This document shows positions 36,691-46,000 of a stretch of DNA of 64,000 nt, piece by piece. Source of the stretch: JAKAWQ01 sp035509315 (GTDB lineage Bacteria; Pseudomonadota; Alphaproteobacteria; Acetobacterales; Acetobacteraceae). The notes below the pieces were generated by a model that saw only the letters and a program-made list of their open reading frames with translations, searched no databases and had not been told where the DNA came from. How positions within the stretch are numbered: position 1 is the first letter of the stretch; each line of letters begins with the position of its first letter. The DNA lies in NCBI GenBank assembly GCA_035509315.1, contig DATJLS010000060.1:15242-79241 (forward strand), read 5' to 3'. A program made the translations under genes and the position numbers.

Positions 36691-39669
36691 ATGCAGGGTG
36701 GTTTTCGCCTGCCGCTGGCCTGGCCGTTCCCGGCAGACAAGGGCGCGGCCGAGCGGCTGATCGAGCGTTTCGCCGCCCTCGGCCAGGCCGAGGCGCAGCT
36801 GGCTGCCCGTCCGGAGGGCGAGGCGCTCTTGCGGGCGCTTGGCGGCAACAGCCCCTATCTCGCGGACCTTGCCGTGCGCGAGGCGGCGTGCCTGCGCATG
36901 CTCGCCGAGACCGGTCCGGAGACCGTCGTCGTCGCCGCACTCGGCCGGCTCACCGCTTCCGATCCAGCCATGGAGCGGCCGCGGCTTGCTTCCCTGCTGC
37001 GACAGGCCAAGCGCGAAGTGGCGCTCGCCACGGCGATCGCGGATGTCGGAGGGCTCTGGCGGCTCGAGCAGGTCACGGGCGCGCTCTCCGATCTCGCGGA
37101 AGCGGCACTCTCGCTCGCCGCGCGCCATCTCCTGCTCGCCCTGCATCGCGGCGGACAAATCAGGCTGCCGGATCCGGCGGTGCCCGATCGCGGCTCGGGC
37201 TTCGTCGTGCTTGGAATGGGCAAGCTCGGCGCGCGCGAGCTCAACTACTCGAGCGATATTGACCTCGTTCTGCTCTACGACCCCGAGGCGGCACGCGGCC
37301 CCGACACGACACCCGGCTTCGTTCATGCACGGCTCGCACGCGATCTGGCGACGCTGATGGAAGCGCGCGACGCGAACGGCTACGTCTTCCGTATCGATCT
37401 TCGCCTCCGTCCCGATCCGGCGGCCACGCCGCCAGCCGTCGCCTTGCCCGCCGCGCTCGCTTATTACGAGAGCATGGCGCAGAATTGGGAGCGCGCCGCA
37501 ATGCTCAAAGCGCGCCCGGTGGCCGGGGACCGCATGCTCGGCGCGCAATTCCTCGAAGAGATCCGCCCTTTCGTGTGGCGTCGGCATCTCGATTTCGCGG
37601 CGATCGCCGATATCCACGCGATGCGCCGGCGAATCGATTCGCGCCTCGCGCCGCCGCGCCGGCTGGAAGAGCCTGCGGAGAGTCTGTTCGCGCGGCTCGC
37701 GGGCCATAATCTCAAGCTCGGCGCCGGCGGCATCCGCGAGATCGAGTTCGTCGCCCAGACATTGCAACTCGTCTGGGGAGGACGCGATCCGAGCCTGCGC
37801 GTGCCGGCGACTCTGCCCGCGCTCGCGTCGCTGACGCGCGCCGGCATCCTTGCGCCACGGGCAGCCAAGGAACTTGCCGCGTCCTATCGCTTCCTCCGCA
37901 CGGTCGAGCATCGATTGCAGATGGTGGCGGATCGGCAGACGCACAGCCTGCCCGAAACGGAAGAGGGTGTGGCGCGCTTCCTTCGTTTCATGGGAGGGAA
38001 GAATGCGGAGCGCATGGGGCGACGGCTGCTCGGTCATCTGAGGCGGGTCGAGGGACGCTATCGCGAGATGTTCGAACCGGTGCGGGAGGTGCAGACGCTG
38101 CCGCAGGCGCTCGACCTGCGCGGGGAGGACGAACCGAAACCGGCCGCGCTCGAGGCGCTTCGCGCGCTCGGCTTCGCCGATCCGGCGCGCGTCGCGGTCG
38201 CGGTGCAGGGCTGGCAGACCGGGCGGCCGCGCGCGCTTCGCTCCGAGCGTGCCCGCGAGCTCCTTTTTCGCCTTTTGCCGCAGCTTCTCTCCGCCCTCGC
38301 CCGGCAGCGCGATCCGGACACGGCCCTCACGCGGTTCGACGAGTTCCTTGCCCGCCTTCCGGCCGGCGTGCAGATCCTTTCGCTTTTTCAGCGTCATCCG
38401 GCGCTGCTTGGGCGGATCGCCGGCGTGTTCGGTGCCGCGGCGCCGCTTGCCGATTATCTCGCCCGCCACCCGGCCGGACTGGAGGGGCTGCTCGCCCCGG
38501 AAAGCACGGGGCCGAGCGACACGCTCAGTTTGGGGCTCACGGCGCGGCTCGCTCCGGTCCAGGGGCTGGAAGAGGCGCTCACCGAGATCCGGAGCTTCGT
38601 CCAGACGGAAGGGTTCCGCATTTCGGTCGCCACACTGGAGGGGCGGGCAAATGCCGATGAAGCCGGCCTCGCCCGCACCGCGCTGGCCGATGTCACCCTG
38701 CAGGCGTTGCTGCCGCGCCTGCTCGCCGATTTCGCCCGCCGCTATGGCCGCGTGAAGCGGGGGCGGATGGCGGTGATGATGCTCGGCAAGGGAGGCGGGC
38801 GCGAGATGATGGCGGGCTCCGACCTCGACCTGATGCTGATCTATGATCATCCGGCGGAGGTGAGCGAGAGCCGCGGCGCGCGCCGGCTGCCGGCGAGCGA
38901 ATGGTTCATCCGCGCGGTTCATGCCTTCATCGCAGCGCTCTCCGCGCCGGGCGCGGAGGGGCCCGCCTTCGCGGTGGACATGCGGCTCCGCCCTTCGGGC
39001 AATAAGGGGCCTGTCGCCGTCTCGCTCGCCAGTTTTCGCCGCTATCATGCGAGCGATGCCTGGACCTGGGAGCGGATGGCGCTGACGCGGGCCCGCGTGG
39101 TCGCAGGGTCGCGCGAATTCCGCACCGAGGTTGCGGCGGCGATCCGGAAGGCGCTCGAAGAGGCGGGCCCGCCGGAGCGGATCCGCGCCGATGCGGCCGC
39201 GATGCGGGCGCGCGTGGCGCGCGAGCTGCCTGCGGCGAGCCCGTGGGACCTGAAGCTCCGGCCGGGCGGACTGATGGAGGTGGAGTTCATCGCCCAGGTG
39301 CTGCAGCTCATTCATGCGCCGACGCGGCCGCACCTCTGGAACACGACAACGCGCCTTGCGCTTGCCGGGCTCGAGACGGCCGGTGTGCTGAGCCGCGAGG
39401 AGGCGGCGCTGCTTTTGCGCGCGGAACTTCTCTATCGCACCGTGGTGGGTCTCCTGCGCGTTGCGGTCGGCCGCGCGCCACCGCCGCCGGCGCTGCCCGA
39501 GGCGGTGGCGACGGCTCTTCTCCATGCCGTGCGGGCGAGCGGAGAAGCGGTGCTTGACGTGGCCGGGCTGCTGGCCACCCTGGAGGAGCAGGGCCGCGCC
39601 GTGCGCCTTCTGTTCGAGCGGCATGTGGGGCCGGTCACCGAGAGTTCGATTGAGGAGCGAAACACATGA
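36691..39669 (+). CDS. glnE: Bifunctional glutamine synthetase adenylyltransferase/adenylyl-removing enzyme
   Basis: 992 residues with the GlnE double layout. The first nucleotidyltransferase site is in L-N-Y-S-S-D-I-D-L-V-L-L-Y-D (about residues 184-197); it removes AMP from glutamine synthetase by phosphorolysis. The second, G-S-D-L-D-L-M-L-I-Y-D (about 709-719), adds AMP. GlnD_UR_UTase-like helical domains follow each. It sets glutamine synthetase activity in reply to PII. The start is close to that of the AsmA-like gene on the other strand, so the two promoters must lie within each other's coding sequence. Confidence 0.94.
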   Translation: MQGGFRLPLAWPFPADKGAAERLIERFAALGQAEAQLAARPEGEALLRALGGNSPYLADLAVREAACLRMLAETGPETVVVAALGRLTASDPAMERPRLASLLRQAKREVALATAIADVGGLWRLEQVTGALSDLAEAALSLAARHLLLALHRGGQIRLPDPAVPDRGSGFVVLGMGKLGARELNYSSDIDLVLLYDPEAARGPDTTPGFVHARLARDLATLMEARDANGYVFRIDLRLRPDPAATPPAVALPAALAYYESMAQNWERAAMLKARPVAGDRMLGAQFLEEIRPFVWRRHLDFAAIADIHAMRRRIDSRLAPPRRLEEPAESLFARLAGHNLKLGAGGIREIEFVAQTLQLVWGGRDPSLRVPATLPALASLTRAGILAPRAAKELAASYRFLRTVEHRLQMVADRQTHSLPETEEGVARFLRFMGGKNAERMGRRLLGHLRRVEGRYREMFEPVREVQTLPQALDLRGEDEPKPAALEALRALGFADPARVAVAVQGWQTGRPRALRSERARELLFRLLPQLLSALARQRDPDTALTRFDEFLARLPAGVQILSLFQRHPALLGRIAGVFGAAAPLADYLARHPAGLEGLLAPESTGPSDTLSLGLTARLAPVQGLEEALTEIRSFVQTEGFRISVATLEGRANADEAGLARTALADVTLQALLPRLLADFARRYGRVKRGRMAVMMLGKGGGREMMAGSDLDLMLIYDHPAEVSESRGARRLPASEWFIRAVHAFIAALSAPGAEGPAFAVDMRLRPSGNKGPVAVSLASFRRYHASDAWTWERMALTRARVVAGSREFRTEVAAAIRKALEEAGPPERIRADAAAMRARVARELPAASPWDLKLRPGGLMEVEFIAQVLQLIHAPTRPHLWNTTTRLALAGLETAGVLSREEAALLLRAELLYRTVVGLLRVAVGRAPPPPALPEAVATALLHAVRASGEAVLDVAGLLATLEEQGRAVRLLFERHVGPVTESSIEERNT

Positions 39670-40130
39670 GCCTTGGCGAAGGGGATCGGGCGCCCGATTT
39701 CACGCTGCCCGCGAGCGGCGGACGAAACGTGAGCCTCGGCGCCATGAAGGGCAAGCCGTTCGTTCTTTATTTCTATCCGAAAGCGGACACACCCGGCTGC
39801 ACGCGCGAGGCCTGCGCCTTCGAGGAAGCCCTGCCGGCGCTCGGCAAGATCGGGATTGCGGTGATCGGCGTCTCGCGCGACCCGATGAAGCCGATCGAGG
39901 CCTTCGCCGCGAAATACAAGCTCAGCTTTCCGCTGGCCTCCGATGTCGAGGGCAAGGCGGCGGAAGCCTATGGCGCCTGGGTCGAGAAATCGATGTATGG
40001 CCGCAAATACATGGGAATCGAGCGGAGCACGTTCCTAATCGACCGTGACGGGCGGATCGCGCGGGTATGGCGGAAGGTCAAGGTGGACGGCCATGCCGCC
40101 GAGATCATGGCGGCCGCGAAGTCGCTTTGA
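39666..40130 (+). CDS. bcp: Thioredoxin-dependent peroxiredoxin, Bcp type
   Basis: 154 residues. The peroxidatic cysteine is in D-T-P-G-C-T-R-E-A-C (Cys45), and the resolving cysteine is five residues on (Cys50), as in Bcp of E. coli. Y-F-Y-P-K-A and F-L-I-D-R-D-G flank the fold. It reduces hydroperoxides with thioredoxin. The ATG overlaps the glnE stop (ATGA). The glnE-bcp pairing is frequent in alphaproteobacteria. Confidence 0.93.
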   Translation: MSLGEGDRAPDFTLPASGGRNVSLGAMKGKPFVLYFYPKADTPGCTREACAFEEALPALGKIGIAVIGVSRDPMKPIEAFAAKYKLSFPLASDVEGKAAEAYGAWVEKSMYGRKYMGIERSTFLIDRDGRIARVWRKVKVDGHAAEIMAAAKSL

Positions 40131-40221
40131 TGGCGTGAGGGAAATCGTGAATGCGGCCGGTTGACGGCGGGCCGAAGCTGGGCCTCTACTCTCGGCCAAA
40201 ACTTGGGGGGAGAAACGTCGG

Positions 40222-40974
40222 GTGGCAGCCCTTCTGGAAGTGGAAGGACTGGTCAAGAGTTTCGGGCCCGTGGATGTGCTCCACGGGGTCGATCTCGCGC
40301 TCAGCGCAGGCGAGGTCCTGGCGGTGGTGGGCGACAATGGGGCGGGCAAATCCACCCTGATCAAGCATATTGCCGGGGTCTATCGCCCGGATGCCGGGGA
40401 AATCCGGCTGGAAGGACGGCCGGTCCGGCTTGAGACCCCTGGCAAGGCACGCGAGCTCGGGGTCGAGACCGTCTATCAGGATCTCGCGCTCGCCGATGAG
40501 CTTTCGGTGGGCGCCAATATCTTTCTCGGCCGCGAGCCGGTGCGGCGGTTCCTCGGCCTCATTCCGGTGATCGACAAGACACGCATCAAGAACGAGACGG
40601 ACGCGCTGCTCGCGCGGATCGAGAGCCGCATTCCGCGCAAGGCGCGGACCGTCTCGCGGCTTTCGGGGGGGCAGCGGCAGGCGGTCTCGATCGCCCGCGC
40701 GCTCTACTGGCAGGCCAAGGTCGTGATCATGGACGAGCCGACCGCCGCGCTCGCGGTGATGGAGCGCGAGCACGTGATCGGGCTTGCCCGCCGCCTCGCC
40801 GCCGAAGGGGCCGGAGTGATCTATATCGGCCACAACCTGATCGAGATTCTCGAGGTCGCGGACCGGGTCTCGGTGATGTATCGGGGACGGATCGTTCACG
40901 TTACCAATGCCAAGGAGACGACACAGCAGGAGCTGATCAAATACATGACAGGGTTCACGGAAGCCGCCAATTGA
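40222..40974 (+). CDS. Sugar-type ABC transporter ATP-binding protein
   Basis: 250 residues from a GTG, with GGGGGGAG upstream. It is a single ABC module, not the doubled RbsA form: Walker A G-D-N-G-A-G-K-S, signature L-S-G-G-Q-R-Q, Walker B V-I-M-D-E-P-T-A-A-L and H-switch Y-I-G-H-N-L. T-A-A-L-A-V and G-H-N-L are the carbohydrate (CUT2) subclass forms. The single-module form is seen in FrcA-like fructose-type systems. It forms an importer with the next two genes. Confidence 0.88.
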   Translation: MAALLEVEGLVKSFGPVDVLHGVDLALSAGEVLAVVGDNGAGKSTLIKHIAGVYRPDAGEIRLEGRPVRLETPGKARELGVETVYQDLALADELSVGANIFLGREPVRRFLGLIPVIDKTRIKNETDALLARIESRIPRKARTVSRLSGGQRQAVSIARALYWQAKVVIMDEPTAALAVMEREHVIGLARRLAAEGAGVIYIGHNLIEILEVADRVSVMYRGRIVHVTNAKETTQQELIKYMTGFTEAAN

Positions 40975-41037
40975 GCAGCGGCCGCCGGACGGGTTTCACA
41001 GCCGGCCGGAGCGGCCAGGCAAAGGAGGGAGGTACAG

Positions 41038-42042
41038 ATGAGAAAAATCCTGCTGATCGCGGCTGCCGCGTTCGGCTGCACGATGGCCCAGGCGGGGATG
41101 CAGGCCAGGGCCCAGGATTTCTCGAAAACAAAAATCGACGTGATCGTCAAGGCGACGACGTCGCAATATTGGGCGACGGTGTTCGACGGCGCGCGCGCGG
41201 CCGCCAAGGTGCTTGGCGTGCAGATCGCCACGCTCGGCGCGCCGAGCGAGCTCGATGCGGCGGGCGAGGTCTCGATCATGGAGAACGCGATCTCGGCCAA
41301 GCCCGCCGGCATCGTGATCGCGGCGACCAATGCCCAGGCGCTCGCCGAGCCGATCGCCGCGGCGACCAAGGCGGGAATCCCCGTGATCGTGATCGATTCC
41401 AACGCCAATACCGACCAGTACGTGACCTTCCTCGCCACCAACAACGAGACCGGCGGACAGAAGGCGGCCGACGAGATCGCGCGCTGCGTCAAGGCGCGGA
41501 CGGGGAGCGCTTCGGGCAAGGTGGCCTATCTCACGGCACTGGCCGGCGCGCAGTCCCTGAACGACCGCGACAAGGGGTTCGTCGAGGAGCTCAAGAAATA
41601 TCCAGGCCTCACGATCGTCGAGCATCGCGTCGGCAACAACATGGCCGACCGGGCGCTTGCGGACTCGGAGGATCTCTTGACGCGGCATCCCGATCTCGTC
41701 GCGATGTTCGCCGACAACGAGCTCGAGGGTGACGGCGCGGGCACGGCGCTCTCCGAGAAAGGGCTCGGCGGCAAGGTATGCCTGGTTGCGTTCGACACCT
41801 CCGATACGGAGATCAAGTTCGTGCGCACCGGCATCATCGACGCGCTGATCGTTCAGAACCCGTACATGATGGGCTATGCCGGCGTTTGGTACGCGCTTGC
41901 CGCCGCGCACGGCGTCGTCTTTCCGAAATATGTCGATAGCGGAGTGAGCGTGGTCACCAAGGACAATATGGACAGCCCGCAAATGGTGGGCCTGCTCGAT
42001 CCGGGCAAATACGTGCTGTCGCCGTTCCTCGGCGCCCAGTAG
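41038..42042 (+). CDS. Sugar-type ABC transporter substrate-binding protein
   Basis: 334 residues. A cleavable signal peptide (M-R-K-I-L-L-I-A-A-A-A-F-G ... A-R-A-Q) is followed by the periplasmic-binding-protein type 1 fold (Peripla_BP_4): D-V-I-V-K-A-T-T-S-Q-Y-W, P-A-G-I-V-I-A-A-T-N-A-Q-A-L, I-P-V-I-V-I-D-S-N-A and Q-N-P-Y-M-M-G-Y at the end. Related to ribose- and fructose-type binding proteins. AAAGGAGGG lies before the ATG. Confidence 0.9.
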   Translation: MRKILLIAAAAFGCTMAQAGMQARAQDFSKTKIDVIVKATTSQYWATVFDGARAAAKVLGVQIATLGAPSELDAAGEVSIMENAISAKPAGIVIAATNAQALAEPIAAATKAGIPVIVIDSNANTDQYVTFLATNNETGGQKAADEIARCVKARTGSASGKVAYLTALAGAQSLNDRDKGFVEELKKYPGLTIVEHRVGNNMADRALADSEDLLTRHPDLVAMFADNELEGDGAGTALSEKGLGGKVCLVAFDTSDTEIKFVRTGIIDALIVQNPYMMGYAGVWYALAAAHGVVFPKYVDSGVSVVTKDNMDSPQMVGLLDPGKYVLSPFLGAQ

Positions 42043-42155
42043 GACATGCAGTAGGACATAAGATCAGCGCTGGCGACGCGGGAGCGGGTGGGGCCCGTTC
42101 CCGCGCGCGGCAAGCGGGGATCGGATGTGAAGCTTCCTGCGGAGATGAACGAGGG

Positions 42156-43163
42156 ATGAGCCAGGGCACCTTGACGAGACCGGTGGAGGAAGAGGCTCAA
42201 GGAACGTTCCTGGCCGAGCTCAGGCATCGGCTGCCGCTCGAGACCTATGTGCTTGCGCTGACGGTTCTGGTCTGGGTGCTGCTTGCGATCGTGTCGCCCT
42301 ATTTCTGGACCGAGGGCAATATCATCAACATCCTGCGCCAGGTCTCGATCGACGCGATCCTCGCTTTCGGCTCTCTCTTCCCGATCATCCTTGCCGGGAT
42401 CGATCTTTCGGTGGGCTCGGTCGCCGGGCTGAGCGGCGTCGTCTTCAGCATGCTGATCGCGAATGCGGGACAGGGCTTGCTGGTAGCCTTCGTCCTGACC
42501 CTGGTGATGGGGATCGTGATCGGAATCGTCAATGGTTGGGCGATCGACCGGCTCGGCATTCCGCCCTTCATCGTCACGCTCGCCGGCCTGCAGGGTTATC
42601 GGGGCCTGGCGCTGCTGCTTTCCGGAGGGATGACGATTTCGGGAATGCCTGCAGGACTGCAAGCCTTCTCGCTCTCTTCCGTGGCGCATGTGCCGACGCT
42701 CTTCCTGCTGATGGCCGTGATCGGGATTTGCGCGCACTTCCTGCTCGCCTATACGCGGCTCGGACGATACATGTACGCGATCGGCAGCAATGCCGAGGCG
42801 GCGCGGCGAGTCGGGATTCGGGTGATCCATGTGACGACGATCGCCTATGCGCTGGCGGCCTTGTTCGCGACCATCTCCGGCCTGCTGCTTGTTGCCCGGC
42901 TCTCGATGGGCAGCCCGACGGCCGCAACCGGCTCGGAGCTGCAGGCGATCGCCGCGGCCGTGGTCGGCGGGGCGAGCCTGTTCGGCGGCCGAGGGACGAT
43001 TCTGGGCTGCTTCATCGGCTCGCTGCTTTTCACGACCATCGGCAACGGGGCCAATCTGCTCGGGATCAATTCCTTCTGGCAGATGGTGATCGAAGGGCTG
43101 CTGATCGCCTTCGTGGTCTATTTCGACAATCTCCAGAAACGGCGTCAGGCGGGCATGGGCTAA
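42156..43163 (+). CDS. Sugar-type ABC transporter permease
   Basis: 335 residues, about eight to ten hydrophobic helices, BPD_transp_2 (RbsC) family. G-I-D-L-S-V-G-S-V-A-G-L and F-I-V-T-L-A-G-L-Q-G-Y-R-G are the known conserved loops, and G-S-N-A-E-A-A-R-R-V-G-I is the cytoplasmic EAA-like motif. Together with the two genes before it this gives a full CUT2 importer. A tRNA gene follows. Confidence 0.92.
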   Translation: MSQGTLTRPVEEEAQGTFLAELRHRLPLETYVLALTVLVWVLLAIVSPYFWTEGNIINILRQVSIDAILAFGSLFPIILAGIDLSVGSVAGLSGVVFSMLIANAGQGLLVAFVLTLVMGIVIGIVNGWAIDRLGIPPFIVTLAGLQGYRGLALLLSGGMTISGMPAGLQAFSLSSVAHVPTLFLLMAVIGICAHFLLAYTRLGRYMYAIGSNAEAARRVGIRVIHVTTIAYALAALFATISGLLLVARLSMGSPTAATGSELQAIAAAVVGGASLFGGRGTILGCFIGSLLFTTIGNGANLLGINSFWQMVIEGLLIAFVVYFDNLQKRRQAGMG

Positions 43164-43225
43164 CCGGGATCGGTCGCTCCGGCGACCTTGCCGCCGGCCG
43201 GGGCATCGGCTAGACCCCGCCGCTG

Positions 43226-43302
43226 GCGCCCGTAGCTCAATTGGATAGAGCACCAGACTACGGATCTGGGGGTTGGGAGTTCGAATCTCTCCGGGCGCGC
43301 CA
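43226..43302 (+). tRNA. tRNA-Arg (anticodon ACG)
   Basis: 77 nt including the encoded CCA. Acceptor stem GCGCCCG with CGGGCGC, D-arm G-C-T-C...G-A-G-C, anticodon stem CCAGA/TCTGG around the loop CTACGGA, which gives anticodon ACG (reading CGU/CGC/CGA after A-to-I editing), and T-loop TTCGAAT. The sequence directly after it is partly repeated at 49551, so the gene was probably used as an integration site. Confidence 0.95.
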
Positions 43303-43500
43303 ATCAAATCAATATCTTAGCCCCAAGACCAGTCATCCCAAATTTGATATTCTCAGCACTGTGTCAGCAAACTAAACGCAGAATCCGTCTAACGAGTGAG
43401 GCATCGGAGTCATTTTCGCCCTTTCCTGGGTTGGTGGCGAGCGCACGCTTATTGCACAAAGTTCTTGATTTGTTCCTATCCGATCGGCACACTCTCCGCA

Positions 43501-43740
43501 TGCAAAACGATCTGGAACATCTCAAGCCCGCGACCCCGCAGGAGTTCGCCTATAGCCTCGCCTATGGTCTCAGGCGGGATAGCCGACGTCTTTTTCACCA
43601 CGCCGATGAGCTGATGGCTCAGATCACGGCTGAGCATCTGGTGCGCTATCTCGATAGCGTCCGGCTTTGTGCTGATGCGCAAGCCGCCGGTGCCCGAACC
43701 CGGCCTGATGCTGGCTCAGTCCAAGCCGGATAGGACGTAA
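43501..43740 (+). pseudogene. Frameshifted small conserved-type protein
   Basis: The reading starts at ATG 43501 (M-Q-N-D-L-E-H-L-K-P-A-T-P-Q-E-F-A-Y-S-L-A-Y-G-L-R) and goes through H-H-A-D-E-L-M-A-Q-I-T-A-E-H-L-V-R-Y-L. At about 43660 the sense moves to another frame (S-G-F-V-L-M-R-K-P-P-V-P) and ends at TAA 43738-43740. The joined product, about 79 residues, resembles a small protein of unknown function seen near mobile regions in alphaproteobacteria (L-x-P-A-T-P-x-D-x-A-x-A-L-x-F-A-L-R ... A-E-R-L-V-x-H-L-E-R-S-G-F-V-x-M-x-x-P-P). That likeness is from memory. Confidence 0.5.
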
Positions 43741-43771
43741 GCGGGTCAGCCAGGATTGGATGGGATGAGGC

Positions 43772-43933
43772 TCAAGAAAGGATGTGGAAGTCTTCGACCT
43801 CTTTAATCCATCCACGCACTTGCTCTGAAAAGCGATCTTGGCCCCTTTCTTTTTCTAGTTGCTCAGCCAGTGCTTTCCATTCTTCAACTTTACGTTTCAA
43901 CCATTCATTAAATTCTTTCTGAGTTGTAAACAT
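43772..43933 (-). CDS. Small charged helical protein, low GC
   Basis: 53 residues from the ATG at 43933, which has a strong GGAGGG 8 nt upstream. The product (M-F-T-T-Q-K-E-F-N-E-W-L-K-R-K-V-E-E-W...) is Glu/Lys-rich and likely one amphipathic helix. The gene is about 45% GC, clearly below its neighbours. A longer in-frame reading to a TTG at 44020 exists but lacks a ribosome-binding site. The family is not recognised. Composition suggests arrival with the island. Confidence 0.5.
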   Translation of the reverse strand: MFTTQKEFNEWLKRKVEEWKALAEQLEKERGQDRFSEQVRGWIKEVEDFHILS

Positions 43934-44020
43934 AGACTTTCCCTCCAAAGAGGCAGCACGAATTACAAAGAGCCCGACTGCCTCTTTCGGAACAAAACCT
44001 TGCGGAACGATTTGAGTCAA

Positions 44021-44609
44021 CGCAGCTCAGATTCAGATTTCATTGAATTAACAACAAATCAATAGAATGTTGCTGGTCAAGGAGTAGGTGGTTAATGAGC
44101 GCTCTGCACCCAAACGCTGAACCAATTCGGTCCGCCATACGCCTGATAGCGGGATAGCTCTAGGGCCGCCGCCTCATGGCAGCTTCCCCCACTCTGACGA
44201 TTGGTCGATCAGCCGCCGGAGGGCGGTCCCCCTCGGCAGTTGGCCCCAGGGTCCATTCCGGCCGCGGCGATACCCCCGATTTTCATGGCGGCATTGCGCA
44301 TTGCATTCGCCGCGAAAGCGAGAGCGTGCCGCTCGATTTTCTGGTCCTGCGACAGCACATCCAAAGTTTCGGCGAGGCCGTGCAGTACGGTCACCCGCTT
44401 GCAGAGCTGCGTGGTGTCTCCGTCATGCTGGCACGGGTTGATCGGGAACTGGCCACTCGGCACCCGGGTCAATGGTCCGCTTGGAAACGTTACGGATAAA
44501 CACCGATATCTCGGCGATCGCTCGCAGCCCAAGATGTCAAAGAGCTGCATTTCCCCGGCCGCAGCGCGCTCATGCGCTGACTGCGGGTAGCCCCGGACGA
44601 TCTTTGCCT
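44021..44609. other. Gene-free stretch
   Basis: Several overlapping open frames occur on both strands (for example 44209-44643 minus) but none has a recognised motif, a ribosome-binding site or a consistent codon pattern. It may be worn-out coding sequence. Confidence 0.35.
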
Positions 44610-45494
44610 TCAGCCGGATTTCGGCCAGCGCCGGTGCAACCAAAGCCAGGATTCAGGATTCGCCCAGATCCAACGTTCCAATGCCGCATTCACCGCGCGC
44701 ATCAATGCGGCAATATCAGCATGCCGGTCGCCGCTGTCGGGGAGTGTAAGCGGCTCCTCGCAGACGATGCGCAGCCGTGCCGAGCCCACGCGCTGTGCAT
44801 AGAACGGGATCACGGGGCAGCGGAACCGCAATGCCAGCGCGGCCAGCGCCGGAGCCGTCATCGCCTTCCGACCGAAGAAATCCACGGCGATCCCGTCGTT
44901 CTGCTTCTGGTCAACCACGAGGCCCAGGCAGCCGCCACGACCAAGATGCGCCAGCGCGCTACGTGCCCCGGCCGCGCCTTTGGTGAACATTGGAATGCTG
45001 TCGCCCAATGCTTTTCGGCGCAAATCGCAGATGATGCGATCGACCGCCGGATTGGACGCCGGCCTGTACATCGGCGCGACGGGCACGCCCAGCGCAGCCG
45101 CGACCGCCGGTGCGATTTCCCAGTTTCCAAGATGGCCGGTGAAGAAAATTGCCGGGCCACCCCGCACTGTCTGAGCGTGCAAAATGTGCTCGCCCTCGAT
45201 CTCCCACCCGGGTCCGCAAGGGGTGCGGTTCAGCACCGGCAGGTGCGGCAGCTCCCCCACGACGCGGCCGAGATTTTCCCACACGCCGCGGATGATCCGG
45301 CGGCGCGCAGCGGCATCCAGTTCCGGCATCGCGCGGCGCAGGTTGGCGTCGGCGACACGCGAGACAGCCAGCAATGGCCCGAATGCCCGTGTCACCCCGC
45401 CGCCGAAATCGGATGCCATCGCGGGGCCAAGTTTCCGCAATATTCCAAAGCCAGCACGAACGGCGGCCGTCTCAGCCCTTCGGGCCAGCGACAT
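44610..45494 (-). CDS. LpxL/HtrB-family lysophospholipid acyltransferase
   Basis: 294 residues. The catalytic H-x-x-x-x-E box is in F-F-T-G-H-L-G-N-W-E, followed by P-M-Y-R-P-A-S-N-P-A-V-D, a typical R-P-x-x-N-P element, and G-L-V-V-D-Q-K (D-Q-x) and F-F-G-R-K-A-M-T-A-P-A. The family adds acyl chains to lipid A precursors at the inner membrane. No long N-terminal membrane helix is obvious. Being inside the decayed island it may be an imported paralogue. Confidence 0.85.
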   Translation of the reverse strand: MSLARRAETAAVRAGFGILRKLGPAMASDFGGGVTRAFGPLLAVSRVADANLRRAMPELDAAARRRIIRGVWENLGRVVGELPHLPVLNRTPCGPGWEIEGEHILHAQTVRGGPAIFFTGHLGNWEIAPAVAAALGVPVAPMYRPASNPAVDRIICDLRRKALGDSIPMFTKGAAGARSALAHLGRGGCLGLVVDQKQNDGIAVDFFGRKAMTAPALAALALRFRCPVIPFYAQRVGSARLRIVCEEPLTLPDSGDRHADIAALMRAVNAALERWIWANPESWLWLHRRWPKSG

Positions 45495-45793
45495 CGTGGA
45501 CGATTCCTTCCCGTGCCGAAAAGAAGTATGAGCCGTTGTTGAGAAGTGCGCTATCGGGAATTGCGACCCAGAATGGGCCTCGGCACCGATCGGGCGCCCG
45601 ACTTGCGGCCGACGCGGCGCTTGCGTGTGAAGGGCTGGAGCGTCAGCGACGAACCGGGTTGAGCGGCTATCGGGCGGTTGGCCGGGGACAGTCGGACCGA
45701 AGGCGAAATTTCACCATCGGGATCATGGTGCCGATCTTGGACGAGATGTTCTTGCTGGCGCCTCGTTGCCAGCCATGCCATCGCGCCTGCGGC

Positions 45794-46000
45794 TCAAGCG
45801 GTTTTGAGGTTGGTTGCCGCGAGCTTGCCCTGCTGGCCGCGCTCGACATCGAAGCTGATCTTCTGGCCCTCGGTAAGGGTGCCGAGTCCGGCGCGCTCGA
45901 CCGCCGAGATGTGGACGAAGACATCCTTCGAGCCGTCATCCGGCTGGATGAAGCCCTAGCCCTTCACGGGATTGAACCATTTGACCGTGCCTTGCACCAT
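45794..46000 (-). pseudogene. Cold-shock protein gene with an in-frame TAG
   Basis: A full-length CspA-type reading of 68 sense codons: M-V-Q-G-T-V-K-W-F-N-P-V-K-G, then TAG at 45956-45958, then G-F-I-Q-P-D-D-G-S-K-D-V-F-V-H-I-S-A-V-E-R-A-G-L and the rest to TGA at 45794-45796. The RNP1 box in the family is K-G-Y/F-G-F-I, so TAG replaces Tyr (TAC or TAT). RNP2, V-F-V-H-I, is intact, and no other lesion is visible. Recent inactivation is most likely. Confidence 0.85.

Noticed and set aside
33974..36760. 928-codon open frame on the plus strand
   Set aside because: Antisense to the AsmA-like gene; composition is Arg/Gly-rich without any motif.
36667..39624. 985-codon open frame on the minus strand
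   Set aside because: Antisense to glnE, which has both nucleotidyltransferase motifs.
41874..43307. 477-codon open frame on the minus strand covering a permease and the tRNA
   Set aside because: It crosses an intact tRNA gene and is antisense to a clear permease.
44209..44643. 144-codon open frame on the minus strand downstream of the acyltransferase
   Set aside because: No start signal, no known motif, and equally long frames exist in other phases of the same DNA.
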